A stretch of DNA of 64,000 nt from Mycolicibacterium boenickei (lineage in GTDB: Bacteria; Actinomycetota; Actinomycetes; Mycobacteriales; Mycobacteriaceae): positions 6,014,001-6,078,000 of the forward strand of contig NZ_AP022579.1 of assembly GCF_010731295.1 (NCBI RefSeq), read 5' to 3'. The notes beneath the pieces were generated by a model. The model worked only from the letters and a program-made list of their open reading frames with translations, was not told the DNA's origin and did not search any database. How positions within the stretch are numbered: position 1 is the first letter of the stretch; each line of letters begins with the position of its first letter. This document shows positions 51,314-59,972 of this stretch, piece after piece. The position numbers were made by a program, and so were the translations under genes.

Positions 51314-52500
51314 CGGACGCACCGCTGGCGGGAGTCACCGTCGTGAGCATGGAACAGGCCGTCGCGGCACCGTACGCGACCCGCCAACTCGCCGACCTCG
51401 GCGCCCGCGTAGTGAAAGTCGAACGCCCGCAAGGTGGTGACTTCGCGCGCGGCTACGACCGTTCGGTGCATGGCGAGTCGAGCTACTTCGTCTGGCTCAA
51501 CCGCGGCAAGGAGTCCTTGACTCTGGACCTCAAAGCTCCCGAAGGTCTGCGGATCGTGCACCGGTTGCTCGAGGACGCCGATGTGCTGGTGCAGAACCTG
51601 GGGCCGGGGGCGTCGGCCCGGATGGGTCTCGATGCCGAGTCGGTCGCCCGCTCGCACCCACAAATCATCACCGCGACCATCAGCGGCTACGGCCAGGACG
51701 GCCCGTGGAAGAACCGCAAGGCCTATGACCTGCTGGTGCAAGCCGAAGCCGGGCTGCTGTCGGTGACCGGTTCCCCGGCCGAGGTGGCACGCACCGGGGT
51801 GTCCATCGCCGACATCGCGGCCGGAATGTTCACCTTCTCCGGTATTCTCACCGCGCTGTACACCCGTGCCACCACCGGTGTGGCGCGGCCGGTTTCGGTG
51901 TCCTTGTTCGATGCGCTGGTCGAATGGATGTCTCAACCGCACTACTACGGCCGCTACGGCGGAACTGCACCCGCCCGCACGGGTGCGCGCCATCCGACCA
52001 TCGCCCCGTACGGCCCGTTCACGGCCGGCGACGGCGGCACGGTTCTACTGGCGGTGCAGAATCCGCCGGAATGGCAGCGGCTCTGCGAAATCGTCTTGAA
52101 CAGAGCCGATCTCGTCGCAGATCCGCGATTCGCCACCAACCCCGATCGCGTTGCGCACCGCGACGAGTTGGAGGCGATCATCAGCGCTGCGGTGGCCCGC
52201 TTGGGCACCGACGAACTCGAGGCGCGTCTCGACGAAGCGGTGGTGGCGCATGCCCGCATGAACGATGTCAAGCACCTGTCGGACCACCCGGTACTCACCG
52301 GCCGCGACCGGTGGCGCGGAATTCAGACTCCGGGCGGGCCCGCCCAGGCGCTGCCGCCTCCGGCAGAACTGGCAGGTGTGGAGCCGACGCTCGGCGACGT
52401 GCCGGCGCTGGGCGCGCACAGCCGAAAGGTGTTGTCCGAGCTGGGTTACTCCCACTCCACTGTTGACCAGTTGATCGCGGCGGGCGTCACTTCGTCGTAG
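51310..52500 (+). CDS. Class III CoA-transferase (CaiB/BaiF family)
   Basis: 396 residues, ATGA overlap with the dehydrogenase. N-terminal block APYATRQLADLGARVVKVER; SGYGQDGPWKNRKAYDLLVQ contains the family's catalytic Asp (YD..VQAEAG), which forms the glutamyl/aspartyl-CoA-type anhydride in true transferases. Unlike the racemase at 47945 it lacks the GHDINY motif, so it is a transferase that moves CoA between acids, perhaps activating a substrate with CoA from a product. Its end overlaps the convergent regulator by 14 nt. Confidence 0.88.
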   Translation: MTDAPLAGVTVVSMEQAVAAPYATRQLADLGARVVKVERPQGGDFARGYDRSVHGESSYFVWLNRGKESLTLDLKAPEGLRIVHRLLEDADVLVQNLGPGASARMGLDAESVARSHPQIITATISGYGQDGPWKNRKAYDLLVQAEAGLLSVTGSPAEVARTGVSIADIAAGMFTFSGILTALYTRATTGVARPVSVSLFDALVEWMSQPHYYGRYGGTAPARTGARHPTIAPYGPFTAGDGGTVLLAVQNPPEWQRLCEIVLNRADLVADPRFATNPDRVAHRDELEAIISAAVARLGTDELEARLDEAVVAHARMNDVKHLSDHPVLTGRDRWRGIQTPGGPAQALPPPAELAGVEPTLGDVPALGAHSRKVLSELGYSHSTVDQLIAAGVTSS

Positions 52501-53827
52501 CGAGGAAGCCGCGCTTGATGCAGGTCATCAACAATTCGATGACATCATCCTGGCTCAGCTGTTCGGGCAGATCCAGGGCGGCTTCGGGCACCCGGGTGAC
52601 CAGGGACCGCAGGATCAGTGCCGAAATCACCGGGTCATACGGGTACGCACCGGGTCGGCGGATCAACATCCTGGCTGCGCCGATGTCCATCAGCACCTGG
52701 CCGTTCTCGCCTATCCCAACAATCGTGGGGTCGTCAGTGGTGCCCTCGGCCCAGGCGTCGATGCAGCCGGAGTACCGGTCGTAAAACTCGACGTACGTGG
52801 CCAGCCAGTGCCGCAGTGTCGATTCGTCGGCCACCGGATCCACCTGCGCGATCCGTTCTGCGAATGCCTTTGCAGCCACATAGACCTCGGCACCCACCGC
52901 GGCGAGCAGATCCTGCTTGTCGCTGAAGTACTTGTAGAAGGTGCCACGGGCGACGTCAGCGGCCGCGACGATGTCGTCGACACTGGTACTGCGGTATCCC
53001 CTGGCCCGGAACTGCGCGGCACCGGCGTCGGCCAGCGTCGTCACGGTGGCGACGGCGCGCTTACTCAGGTTCGCGGTGCGCTCGGTGATGGACAGCCCCG
53101 TGAGATCGGGAGCGTCGGGCACCTGCACGGCGTCCACATCGGCGGCCGGGTCCTCGCTGGCGTGCAGTCGTAGCGATTTCAGCACGGCCGGTGGCGTATC
53201 GGGGAACAGCACCAACTGCAGGAATACGGACAGGGTATCGATGGCGTCCTTGGCGCTGCGACCGTAGGCACGGTCGGTGTGCACGAACAGGTTGATGCGG
53301 TGCACCAGCGCGGTCATCGTCATGGCCGCGACCTCGGGATCCAGACCTTGCAGACCCGACGCGGTGAGACGTTCGGCGAGCCGATGGTTGTAGCTGCGCA
53401 CGAACCCCGTGATCGCGGGTCGCACCTTCGTGTCCGACGACGCGATCGCCGTCCACTGCACGAACATCGTGGAGTACTTCTCGAAGACCCAACTCCACTC
53501 GCCGAGCCACCAGTTCAGATTGTCGAAGCCGGTTTCATCCGGGCCCATCGGGCCGATCCGGCGTGCGACCCGGAACAGTGCGCTGCCGCATTCGTTCAGC
53601 AGCTCCAGGAAGATCTCGTCCTTGCCCTGGAAGTACTGATATAGCGCGGCGCGCGATATTCCGGCGGCCTTGGCAATCGCATCGACGGAGGTGTCGAAGT
53701 AGCCGAGCCGGCCGAACAGCTCCAGCGAGACCTCGGTGATCCGGCTGCGGGTGCTGGCACCCCGGGCACCAACAGCGGGGCTGGAGGGGCCATAACTGGA
53801 GCGGCGGACTATCGAGGCTTCGGACAT
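52487..53827 (-). CDS. Double TetR-type regulator (two HTH domains, Mce3R-like architecture)
   Basis: A 446-residue protein with two complete TetR modules. HTH1 at about 47-66 (SVDAIAKAAGISRAALYQYF) and HTH2 at about 281-301 (SVDDIVAAADVARGTFYKYF), each followed by a ligand-binding helical domain. Ordinary TetR proteins have one HTH and dimerise; a fused tandem, as in M. tuberculosis Mce3R, acts as a built-in pseudo-dimer. It is the last gene of the operon starting at 54723 and lies centrally in the cluster whose starts carry six TGACA-type sites. It is the best candidate for the factor that binds them. ATG 53827. Confidence 0.92.
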   Translation of the reverse strand: MSEASIVRRSSYGPSSPAVGARGASTRSRITEVSLELFGRLGYFDTSVDAIAKAAGISRAALYQYFQGKDEIFLELLNECGSALFRVARRIGPMGPDETGFDNLNWWLGEWSWVFEKYSTMFVQWTAIASSDTKVRPAITGFVRSYNHRLAERLTASGLQGLDPEVAAMTMTALVHRINLFVHTDRAYGRSAKDAIDTLSVFLQLVLFPDTPPAVLKSLRLHASEDPAADVDAVQVPDAPDLTGLSITERTANLSKRAVATVTTLADAGAAQFRARGYRSTSVDDIVAAADVARGTFYKYFSDKQDLLAAVGAEVYVAAKAFAERIAQVDPVADESTLRHWLATYVEFYDRYSGCIDAWAEGTTDDPTIVGIGENGQVLMDIGAARMLIRRPGAYPYDPVISALILRSLVTRVPEAALDLPEQLSQDDVIELLMTCIKRGFLATTK

Positions 53828-53839
53828 GGTGCCACCAGC

Positions 53840-54289
53840 CTATTGCTGATTCGCCGGGCCCGCGGCACCGTGTGCCGCGTTTCGTGGTCCGCTTCTAGGT
53901 ACAGCGAATTCCGCAGTGCTGGTGATCGCCACACCGCCGGTCTGTCTGGTGGCGGTGAGTTCGACACTCACCCGGTCGACCTCGTCCTCCTCAGACACTG
54001 CGACGATCGTTCCCGCGCAGGTCAGAACGTCGCCCGGCCAGACCTGTTCGCGGAAGCGAACGCCGAACCGCCGCACACCGGGTGCCCCCAGCCAGTCGAT
54101 GGCGAACCCGGCCAGCAGCGCTGCCGAGAACATGCCTTGCGCGAACACCGAGGGATGGCCCGCGGACCGTGCCAGTTCGTCGTCATAGTGCATGGGGTTG
54201 AAGTCACCGGACGCGCCGGAGTAGCGGACGAACATCTGCCGGGTGAGTGGACCGAACTCCCGGGACGATGCCTGATCGCCGGGCTTCAT
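53840..54289 (-). CDS. MaoC-like hydratase (hot-dog), second subunit
   Basis: 149 residues starting MKPGDQASSREFGPLTRQMF. It has the MaoC hydratase-2 motif region VRYSGASGDFNPMHYDDELA (catalytic Asp/His) and SVFAQGMFSAALLAGFAIDW. It pairs with the FAS1-like dehydratase-domain protein upstream (ATGA overlap), as in ChsH1-type and HadAB-type heterodimers, to hydrate 2-enoyl-CoA with the 2R configuration. In this cluster it would follow the acyl-CoA dehydrogenases. Confidence 0.87.
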   Translation of the reverse strand: MKPGDQASSREFGPLTRQMFVRYSGASGDFNPMHYDDELARSAGHPSVFAQGMFSAALLAGFAIDWLGAPGVRRFGVRFREQVWPGDVLTCAGTIVAVSEEDEVDRVSVELTATRQTGGVAITSTAEFAVPRSGPRNAAHGAAGPANQQ

Positions 54290-54723
54290 TGCCTTGCCGC
54301 CGTTTCGATGAAGGTGGCCTTTGCCTCGGCCACCACCGCCCCTGCAGTGTCGCGGTATTCGGTCACCACCGTGGCGAAGCGCATGATGCCGCCACGCTTG
54401 CCCGGCTTGGAGAACCGCTCGACGATCCGCTCCCGCGCGGTCAGGACATCGCCGGCAGCGGGCAGTTCGCCATGGAACGTGTACTCCTGCTCGCCGTGCA
54501 GGAGTCGCTTGCGGTCGAAGCCCACGTTGACCCGGACACCCGGCGGCGCCCAGCGGGCCGCACTCGTCAGGAAGGTCGGCGGAACGATCGCGTCCGGACC
54601 GCGATAGGCGGGATCCTCGCTGAGCATGGCTTCCGCGAACTCCGCGATCTTGCCGCGCTCCACGACCACCTCCCACGGTTGTCCCACACCGAGGTCGGCG
54701 TCGCTGTCAGGCTCTGCAGTCAT
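54286..54723 (-). CDS. FAS1-like dehydratase-domain protein (hot-dog), first subunit
   Basis: 145 residues starting at ATG 54723 (MTAEPDSDADLGVGQPWEVV). A hot-dog fold partner of the MaoC protein, with EFAEAMLSEDPAYRGPDAIV, PPTFLTSAARWAPPGVRVNV and GEQEYTFHGELPAAGDVLTA. It lacks the MaoC catalytic Asp-His motif, as usual for the non-catalytic half of such heterodimers. The operator-like site E lies only 2 nt upstream of the ATG. It heads the operon with MaoC and the double TetR, so the regulator is autoregulated if it binds there. Confidence 0.85.
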   Translation of the reverse strand: MTAEPDSDADLGVGQPWEVVVERGKIAEFAEAMLSEDPAYRGPDAIVPPTFLTSAARWAPPGVRVNVGFDRKRLLHGEQEYTFHGELPAAGDVLTARERIVERFSKPGKRGGIMRFATVVTEYRDTAGAVVAEAKATFIETAARQ

Positions 54724-54725
54724 AG

Positions 54726-54742
54726 TGACCAATAGTGTCAGA
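54726..54742 (-). promoter_or_regulatory. TGACA-type operator, site E
   Basis: TGACCAATAGTGTCAGA on the plus strand. The right half AGTGTCAGA matches the consensus; the left half is one base off in spacing. It abuts the ATG at 54723. Confidence 0.45.
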
Positions 54743-54802
54743 AAACTGTCGGATACGAAACACGAACCACATTTAATCGCCCATGAACAGCTTGTCTAAA
54801 GA

Positions 54803-54818
54803 TGACATAGATGCCAGA
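54803..54818 (+). promoter_or_regulatory. TGACA-type operator, site F
   Basis: TGACATAGATGCCAGA, 10 nt before ATG 54829 and overlapping the alternative ATG 54811. It matches site D (58672-58687) at 13 of 16 positions. Confidence 0.55.
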
Positions 54819-54828
54819 ATTGGCGTCC

Positions 54829-56249
54829 ATGATCGAGTTGGCGGCGAGCTACGTCGCAGGCAAATGGGTGACGAGCGCGGCCGCCGTCACGATGGAGGTG
54901 GCCTCGCCGACCACCGGTGAGGTGCTCGGCACAGTAGGTATCGCGGGCGACGACGAAGTCTCTGCCGCCGTGGCGGCGGCCCGTACCGCACTGCCGACGT
55001 GGGCGCAAACCTCCCCGCCGATCGCGGCGCCGCGCTGGGACGGCTCGCCGATGCCCTCACCGCCCGCAAGGGCGGGCTGGCCGACCTGGCCACCGCGGAG
55101 ATCGGTTCGCCACGCTCATGGAGCACCTTCGGTCAGGTCATCACCGCGACCGGGGTGTTGCGCGCCTACGCCGCCATCACACCCGACCATCCGTTCAGCT
55201 CCAGCCGACCCTCGATGACCGGTGGCGTGGTCGACGTGCGGCAGGTGCCGGTGGGCGTGGTCGCTGCGATCGTGCCGTGGAACACCCCATTGTTCATCGC
55301 GGTGCTGAAACTGGGCCCTGCGCTGGCCGCAGGATGCACGGTGGTGCTCAAGCCTGCACCCGATGCACCGCTGAGCTTCGGTGTGCTCATGGATGCGGTC
55401 GAGGAAGCCGGCATCCCGGACGGTGTGGTCAATGTGGTCAACGGCGGGGCCGTGACCGGCGAGTTGCTCACTGAGCACCCCGATGTCGACAAAGTCAGCT
55501 TCACCGGATCGACGGCGGTCGGCGCTCGAATCGCCGCGTCGTGCGGATCCCGGATCCGCCGCTGCAGCACGGAATTGGGGGGCAAGTCCGCGGCCATCGT
55601 GCTGCCCGATGCGCCGATCGAGAAGACGGTCGCCGGACTGGTCGGCGGGGTGATGGGCAACAACGGCCAGCTGTGCGCCGCGCTGACCCGAATCCTGTTG
55701 CCGCGCAGTCGGTACGACGAGTACGCAACGGCCCTGACCGCCGCGGTCTCCACGCTGACGGTCGGCGATCCGGCCGAGCGGTCCACCGATATCGGTCCCC
55801 TGATCAACGAAGCGGCGCGTGACAAGGTGGAAGGTCTCCTGCGCCGAGCGCGCGACGAGGGTGCCACGGTACTCACCGGCGGTGAGCGTCCGGACCGGCC
55901 GGGGTGGTTCGTCACCCCCGCCGTCGTCGAGGCCACCAACGACATGGAGATCGCCCGCGAGGAGGTTTTCGGTCCGGTCGTCGTCGTCATCGCCTATGAC
56001 GACATTGCCGAGGCGGTGGCCATCGCCAACGACTCGCGCTACGGACTGGTGGGTGCGGTGTGGTCGGCCGATGAGGAACGAGCAGCCACGGTGGCGACGC
56101 AACTGCAAGCCGGGTCGATCGCCGTCAACTCCACCGCCGTTCTCGACTTCGGCAGCCCGTTCGGCGGCTTCAAAGAGTCCGGCATCGGCCGCGAAGGCGG
56201 CCCGGAAGGCATCACCGGATTCGTCGAGTACCAAGCCATCATCCGTTGA
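54829..56249 (+). pseudogene. Aldehyde dehydrogenase interrupted by a single-base frameshift
   Basis: The ALDH reading begins at ATG 54829 (MIELAASYVAGKWVTSA; ATG 54811 is an alternative) and runs to ALPTWAQTSP, then the frame breaks at the CCCC run 55013-55016. The next frame continues at once with ADRGAALGRLADALTARKGG and stays open to 56249. It contains VAAIVPWNTPLFIAVLKLGP, FTGSTAVGARI, LELGGKSAA-like TELGGKSAAIVLPD and the catalytic Cys in NNGQLCAALTR. Restoring one C gives a full ALDH of about 474 residues. This is either a sequencing error in a homopolymer or a true inactivation; the clean downstream frame favours error or very recent mutation. It precedes the NDMA-dependent alcohol dehydrogenase, so it would oxidise its aldehyde product. 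Confidence 0.85.
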
Positions 56250-56268
56250 TCCGAAAGGGATTTCATCA

Positions 56269-57393
56269 ATGCTGACGCAGGCCGCAGTCCTGTTCGAACG
56301 CAATTCACCGTGGTCGGTCGAGACGATCGAACTCGACCCACCGAAAGCGACCGAGGTCCTCGTCGAATTGCACGCCTCCGGTATGTGCCATTCCGATGAC
56401 CATCTGGTCACCGGCGACATGCCGATCGCGCTGCCGTGCATCGGTGGGCACGAGGGCGCGGGTGTGGTCAAGGCCGTCGGTGAGCACGTGTCATGGTTGG
56501 CACCAGGCGACCATGTCGTGTTCAGCTTCATCCCGTCGTGCGGGCGCTGCCCGTCATGTTCGACCGGCCATCAGAGCCTGTGCGACCTCGGCGCAAAAAT
56601 CTACTCCGGCATGCAGATTCACGACGGTACCGCCCGCCACCACTTCGGCGACCAGGACCTTGCACTGGCCTGCGGCGTCGGATCGTTCGCACACCACACC
56701 GTGGTTCACGAGGCCAGCTGCGTGAAGATCCCGAAGCACTACCGGCTGGACCGGGCCTGCCTGCTCGGCTGCGGCTTCATCACCGGATGGGGATCGTCGG
56801 TGTACGCCGCCGACGTGCGGCCGGGTGACACGGTGGCCGTCGCGGGCGTCGGCGGCATCGGCGCGGCGGCGGTGCAGGGCGCCCGACTCGCCGGCGCGCG
56901 CACGATCACCGTCATCGACCCGTCGGAGTACAAGCGGGCCGAAGCGGTGAAAATGGGCGCCACCCATACCGCAGCGAACTGGGACGAAGCCAAAGGCGTT
57001 GTCGCCGCAGCCACCTGGGATCGAGGTGTGGACAAGTTCATCTGCGCCATGGGAGTCGGTGACGGCCAGCTCGTCGGCCAGGCCCTGGCCATGACGGCCA
57101 AGCGCGGCAAGCTCGTCGTCACCAACATCCACCCCATGCTGGAGCGGGAGATCCGGGCCAACCTCATGGATCTCACCCTGACCGAGAAGCAGATCGTGGG
57201 CACTCTCTACGGCTCGGGTAACCCGCGCGCTGATATCCCGAAAATCCTCGAGCTGAGCAGCGCCGGGCAGGTGGACCTGGACTCTATGGTGACCCGCACC
57301 TATCCCTTGGAGAAGGTCAACGACGGATACGCCGATATGCACGCGGGCGCCAACATCCGTGGCGTGCTGGTCTATCCGCCGGCCGAGGGTTAG
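56269..57393 (+). CDS. NDMA-dependent (nicotinoprotein) alcohol dehydrogenase
   Basis: 374 residues of the zinc MDR family, starting MLTQAAVLFERNSPWSVETI. Catalytic zinc ligands lie in GMCHSDDHLV and GGHEGAGVV, the structural zinc in CGRCPSCSTGHQSLC, and the NAD site in VAVAGVGGIGAAAVQGARLA. It fits the Rxyl_3153-type subgroup, whose NAD is tightly bound and recycled through mycofactocin. It oxidises primary alcohols, here probably the product of the P450 at 58698. AAAGGGA ribosome site, 8 nt before ATG 56269. Confidence 0.9.
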   Translation: MLTQAAVLFERNSPWSVETIELDPPKATEVLVELHASGMCHSDDHLVTGDMPIALPCIGGHEGAGVVKAVGEHVSWLAPGDHVVFSFIPSCGRCPSCSTGHQSLCDLGAKIYSGMQIHDGTARHHFGDQDLALACGVGSFAHHTVVHEASCVKIPKHYRLDRACLLGCGFITGWGSSVYAADVRPGDTVAVAGVGGIGAAAVQGARLAGARTITVIDPSEYKRAEAVKMGATHTAANWDEAKGVVAAATWDRGVDKFICAMGVGDGQLVGQALAMTAKRGKLVVTNIHPMLEREIRANLMDLTLTEKQIVGTLYGSGNPRADIPKILELSSAGQVDLDSMVTRTYPLEKVNDGYADMHAGANIRGVLVYPPAEG

Positions 57394-57400
57394 CAGTCGC

Positions 57401-57458
57401 CGAACATGAGCTCGTGCACTACTTTTCGGTTGATTTTTCGCACACGAGCTCATGTTCG
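57401..57458. terminator. Bidirectional terminator hairpin
   Basis: Perfect 16-bp arms (CGAACATGAGCTCGTG and CACGAGCTCATGTTCG) around a 26-nt loop. It fills the 70-bp gap between the convergent alcohol dehydrogenase and oxidoreductase genes, so it can stop transcription from both sides. Confidence 0.8.
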
Positions 57459-57463
57459 AACCG

Positions 57464-58558
57464 CTAAACTTGCACGGGTTCCCACCCACCGCCTTCGGTA
57501 GAGCGGTGCGCAGCGTCAATCACCGCGAGCGAGAGCAGCCCGTCCTCGAAGGTTGCTGCCGAACTGGGCGCACCATCGAACGCCGGCAGCCAATCCTCAA
57601 GCATCAGCGCCATCGCCCGGCTCGCGTGTCCGGCCAGACCAGAAGGCAGCTTCTCCGGATAGGCCGGCTCGCGGTCGGCGACCGTCAGCCGGTTCAGCCC
57701 GTCGTCGGTGGCCAAGCCCGCCGAGTATGCCGCCGAGCGCAGGTCACCGTCGCCGATGATCGTGCCGTCAGAGCCGAACAACTCCAGCCGGTAGTGATCG
57801 GCGTGGGCGCCCATCACCGAAACGCTCAGCACCGCGGTCACCCCGGATTCCATCCGCATCAACAGCGCCGCGGTGTCGTCGGCGGTGACGTTCAGGATCG
57901 TGCCATCGGGCCGCTCCCGCTCCGGCTCGGTGGTCCGCACCTCGGCGCACACAGACACCGGTTGGCCGAGCAGGCTGCACAGGAAGTCCAGGTCGTGCAC
58001 CAGCATCCCGGCGAGGTAGCCTCCGCCCTGATCACGGTCGTACATCCAGCCGGCCTGCAGCGGGTGACTCGGATGCCAGTACGACGCGCTGCGGCTGACC
58101 CGGGCCAGGTACTGGGTGCCCAGAAAGCCCGAACGCACCCGGTCTGCGACGGCCAACCAGTCCGGATTCCACCGATTCTCGAAGCAACAGGCAGTGGGCA
58201 GGCTTGACTCGGCGGCGGCTCGCACCATCTCACGCGCCGCATCGAGGTCACCGGCAAGCGGCTTCTCACACAGCACAGGCTTGCCCGCGGCCAAGGCGGC
58301 CAGCGTCATATCACGATGCAGGACGTTGGGCGTCGCGACCGAGATGACATCGAGATCGTCGCGGGTCACGAACGACTGCCAATCGGTGGAAGTCTCTTCG
58401 ATCCCCAGCTTGGCGGCCACGCGCTCCAGTCGATCGGGTGTGCGTGCACAGAGTGCCACAGGCTCAAAGCCCTTCGCCGCCCGCAATGCAGGCACCTGCA
58501 CATGCGCACCCCACCCGACCCCGATGACGCCGACTCGCTTGGGCCCCTGTTCTGTCAT
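57464..58558 (-). CDS. Gfo/Idh/MocA-family oxidoreductase
   Basis: 364 residues from ATG 58558 (GAGGAGAG ribosome site). N-terminal Rossmann motif VGVIGVGWGAHVQVPAL, the family EKP motif in GKPVLCEKPLAGDLDAA, and the C-terminal alpha/beta domain (GGGYLAGMLVHDLDFLCSLL). Members oxidise or reduce sugar or cyclitol substrates with NAD(P); in this cluster the substrate is not obvious. A glycosylated or cyclic part of the nutrient is possible. Site A lies 25 nt upstream of the start. Confidence 0.85.
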   Translation of the reverse strand: MTEQGPKRVGVIGVGWGAHVQVPALRAAKGFEPVALCARTPDRLERVAAKLGIEETSTDWQSFVTRDDLDVISVATPNVLHRDMTLAALAAGKPVLCEKPLAGDLDAAREMVRAAAESSLPTACCFENRWNPDWLAVADRVRSGFLGTQYLARVSRSASYWHPSHPLQAGWMYDRDQGGGYLAGMLVHDLDFLCSLLGQPVSVCAEVRTTEPERERPDGTILNVTADDTAALLMRMESGVTAVLSVSVMGAHADHYRLELFGSDGTIIGDGDLRSAAYSAGLATDDGLNRLTVADREPAYPEKLPSGLAGHASRAMALMLEDWLPAFDGAPSSAATFEDGLLSLAVIDAAHRSTEGGGWEPVQV

Positions 58559-58583
58559 GTCTCTCCTCGGTCGATTCCCTATG

Positions 58584-58599
58584 TGACACATATGTTAGA
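58584..58599 (+). promoter_or_regulatory. TGACA-type operator, site A
   Basis: TGACACATATGTTAGA, between the Gfo/Idh start (58558, minus) and the P450. It fits the consensus fully. Confidence 0.55.
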
Positions 58600-58671
58600 T
58601 ACGTGACGCCCACCCATCGGGATGAATCCGCACGATCCCTTCAATTGCACGTGCTCGACATTGCCAAAAGG

Positions 58672-58687
58672 TGACACTAGTGCCAGA
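58672..58687 (+). promoter_or_regulatory. TGACA-type operator, site D
   Basis: TGACACTAGTGCCAGA, a nearly perfect dyad (TGACACTAGTGCCA). It overlaps the possible GTG starts at 58671 and 58680 of the P450 and ends 10 nt before GTG 58698. Confidence 0.55.
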
Positions 58688-58697
58688 ATCGAGTGTT

Positions 58698-59972
58698 GTG
58701 AACGCGATCGACACCGATGAGCAGCAGTTCGCACCGCTGATCGACCTGCAGTGGTGGCAGGAACGCCCCGCCGACCGAACGGAGCTTTACCGGAGCCTGC
58801 GCGACGCGGGTAGTCCGGTGTTCGTCCGCACCAGCCGCCCCGACTCGCCGCGGGTACGCGGATTCTGGGCAGTCGGCTCGCACCGTGACGTCTCCCAGAT
58901 CAGTCGGCGGCCGGAAGACTTCTGTTCGGGGCAAGGCACCCAGATCTTCGACCAGACGGCGGAGATGCGGGAGTACCGCGGGTCGATCATCGATATGGAC
59001 GACCCCGAGCACATGCGGCTGCGCAAGATCGTCTCCCGTGGATTCACCCCGCGCATGCTCTCCGAGCTTCGTGGACTGGTGCAGGAGACGACGGCGGAGA
59101 TCCTCGAAGAAATGCCGCGCTCCGGTGAGTGTGATTTCGTCGCCTCTTTCGCCACGCTGCTGCCACTCCGCATCATCGACAACATGCTGGGCGTGCCACG
59201 CGAGCACGAACAGTTCATCCTGCACGCCACCAATGTGGTGCTCGGAGCCTCCGATCCCGAATACGTACCCGACCACAGCATCAAGGGCATCGAGACGGCC
59301 GTCACAGAAACCAGCGAACAACTCATCGACTTGCTGAAAAGCATTGCCGAGGACCGTATCGCGAGCCCCCGCGACGATGTGATCAGCAAATTGGTGACCT
59401 CTGACGAGGAGAACCTGACCCCGCAGGAACTGGCCAAGTTTTTCATCCTGCTGATTGGCGCTGGTAATGAGACGACCCGCAATGCACTCACGCACGGCTT
59501 GCTGATCCTCAGCGCCCACCCCGAGCAGCGGGATCGGCTGCTGGCGAACTACGACGAACTGGCATCGCCTGCGGTCGAGGAGATCTTGCGATATGCCAGT
59601 CCCGTGATCCACATGCGCCGCACCGTCACCCGCGACGGCGTGACGCTGACCGACGAGCAGGGCGCGATCACTCACACCTTCAACGCCGGCGACAAGGTCG
59701 TCCTCTGGTACCCCGCCGCCAACCGCGATCCAGCTGTCTTCGCGGAGCCGGAGCTCTTCGATATCGCACGAAAACCGAATAACCACATAGCCTTCGGCGG
59801 TCCGGGTCCACATTTCTGCCTGGGTGCACACCTCGCCAGGCTCGAACTCAACGTCGCGTTCAAAATGCTTTTCGACCGATATCCTGATATCACCTCGGCC
59901 GGCGAGCCGGTCATGCTGAGATCGAACTTCGTCAACGGCATCAAACACCTCAAGGCGACCTACACCCCATGA
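58698..59972 (+). CDS. Cytochrome P450 of the CYP124/125/142-like group
   Basis: About 424 residues from GTG 58698 (58680 and 58671 are alternatives inside the operator). I-helix LLIGAGNETTRNALTHGLLI, EEILRYASPVIHMRRTV, heme loop FGGPGPHFCLGAHLARLE with Cys374. The AGNETTRNA and SPV..MRRT blocks match mycobacterial CYP124, CYP125 and CYP142, which oxidise terminal methyl groups of branched lipids or sterols. It heads the operon P450-crotonase-DUF35-SDR. No ferredoxin lies beside it; the one at 37726 or another must serve. Confidence 0.92.
   Translation: MNAIDTDEQQFAPLIDLQWWQERPADRTELYRSLRDAGSPVFVRTSRPDSPRVRGFWAVGSHRDVSQISRRPEDFCSGQGTQIFDQTAEMREYRGSIIDMDDPEHMRLRKIVSRGFTPRMLSELRGLVQETTAEILEEMPRSGECDFVASFATLLPLRIIDNMLGVPREHEQFILHATNVVLGASDPEYVPDHSIKGIETAVTETSEQLIDLLKSIAEDRIASPRDDVISKLVTSDEENLTPQELAKFFILLIGAGNETTRNALTHGLLILSAHPEQRDRLLANYDELASPAVEEILRYASPVIHMRRTVTRDGVTLTDEQGAITHTFNAGDKVVLWYPAANRDPAVFAEPELFDIARKPNNHIAFGGPGPHFCLGAHLARLELNVAFKMLFDRYPDITSAGEPVMLRSNFVNGIKHLKATYTP

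Noticed and set aside
58672..58687. Leaderless start with -10 box inside the TGACA motif
   Set aside because: The motif occurs in both orientations relative to genes and has no TANNNT at the right distance, so an operator is more likely than a promoter element. The shared Met-Pro-Glu reading at sites D and F follows from the motif itself.
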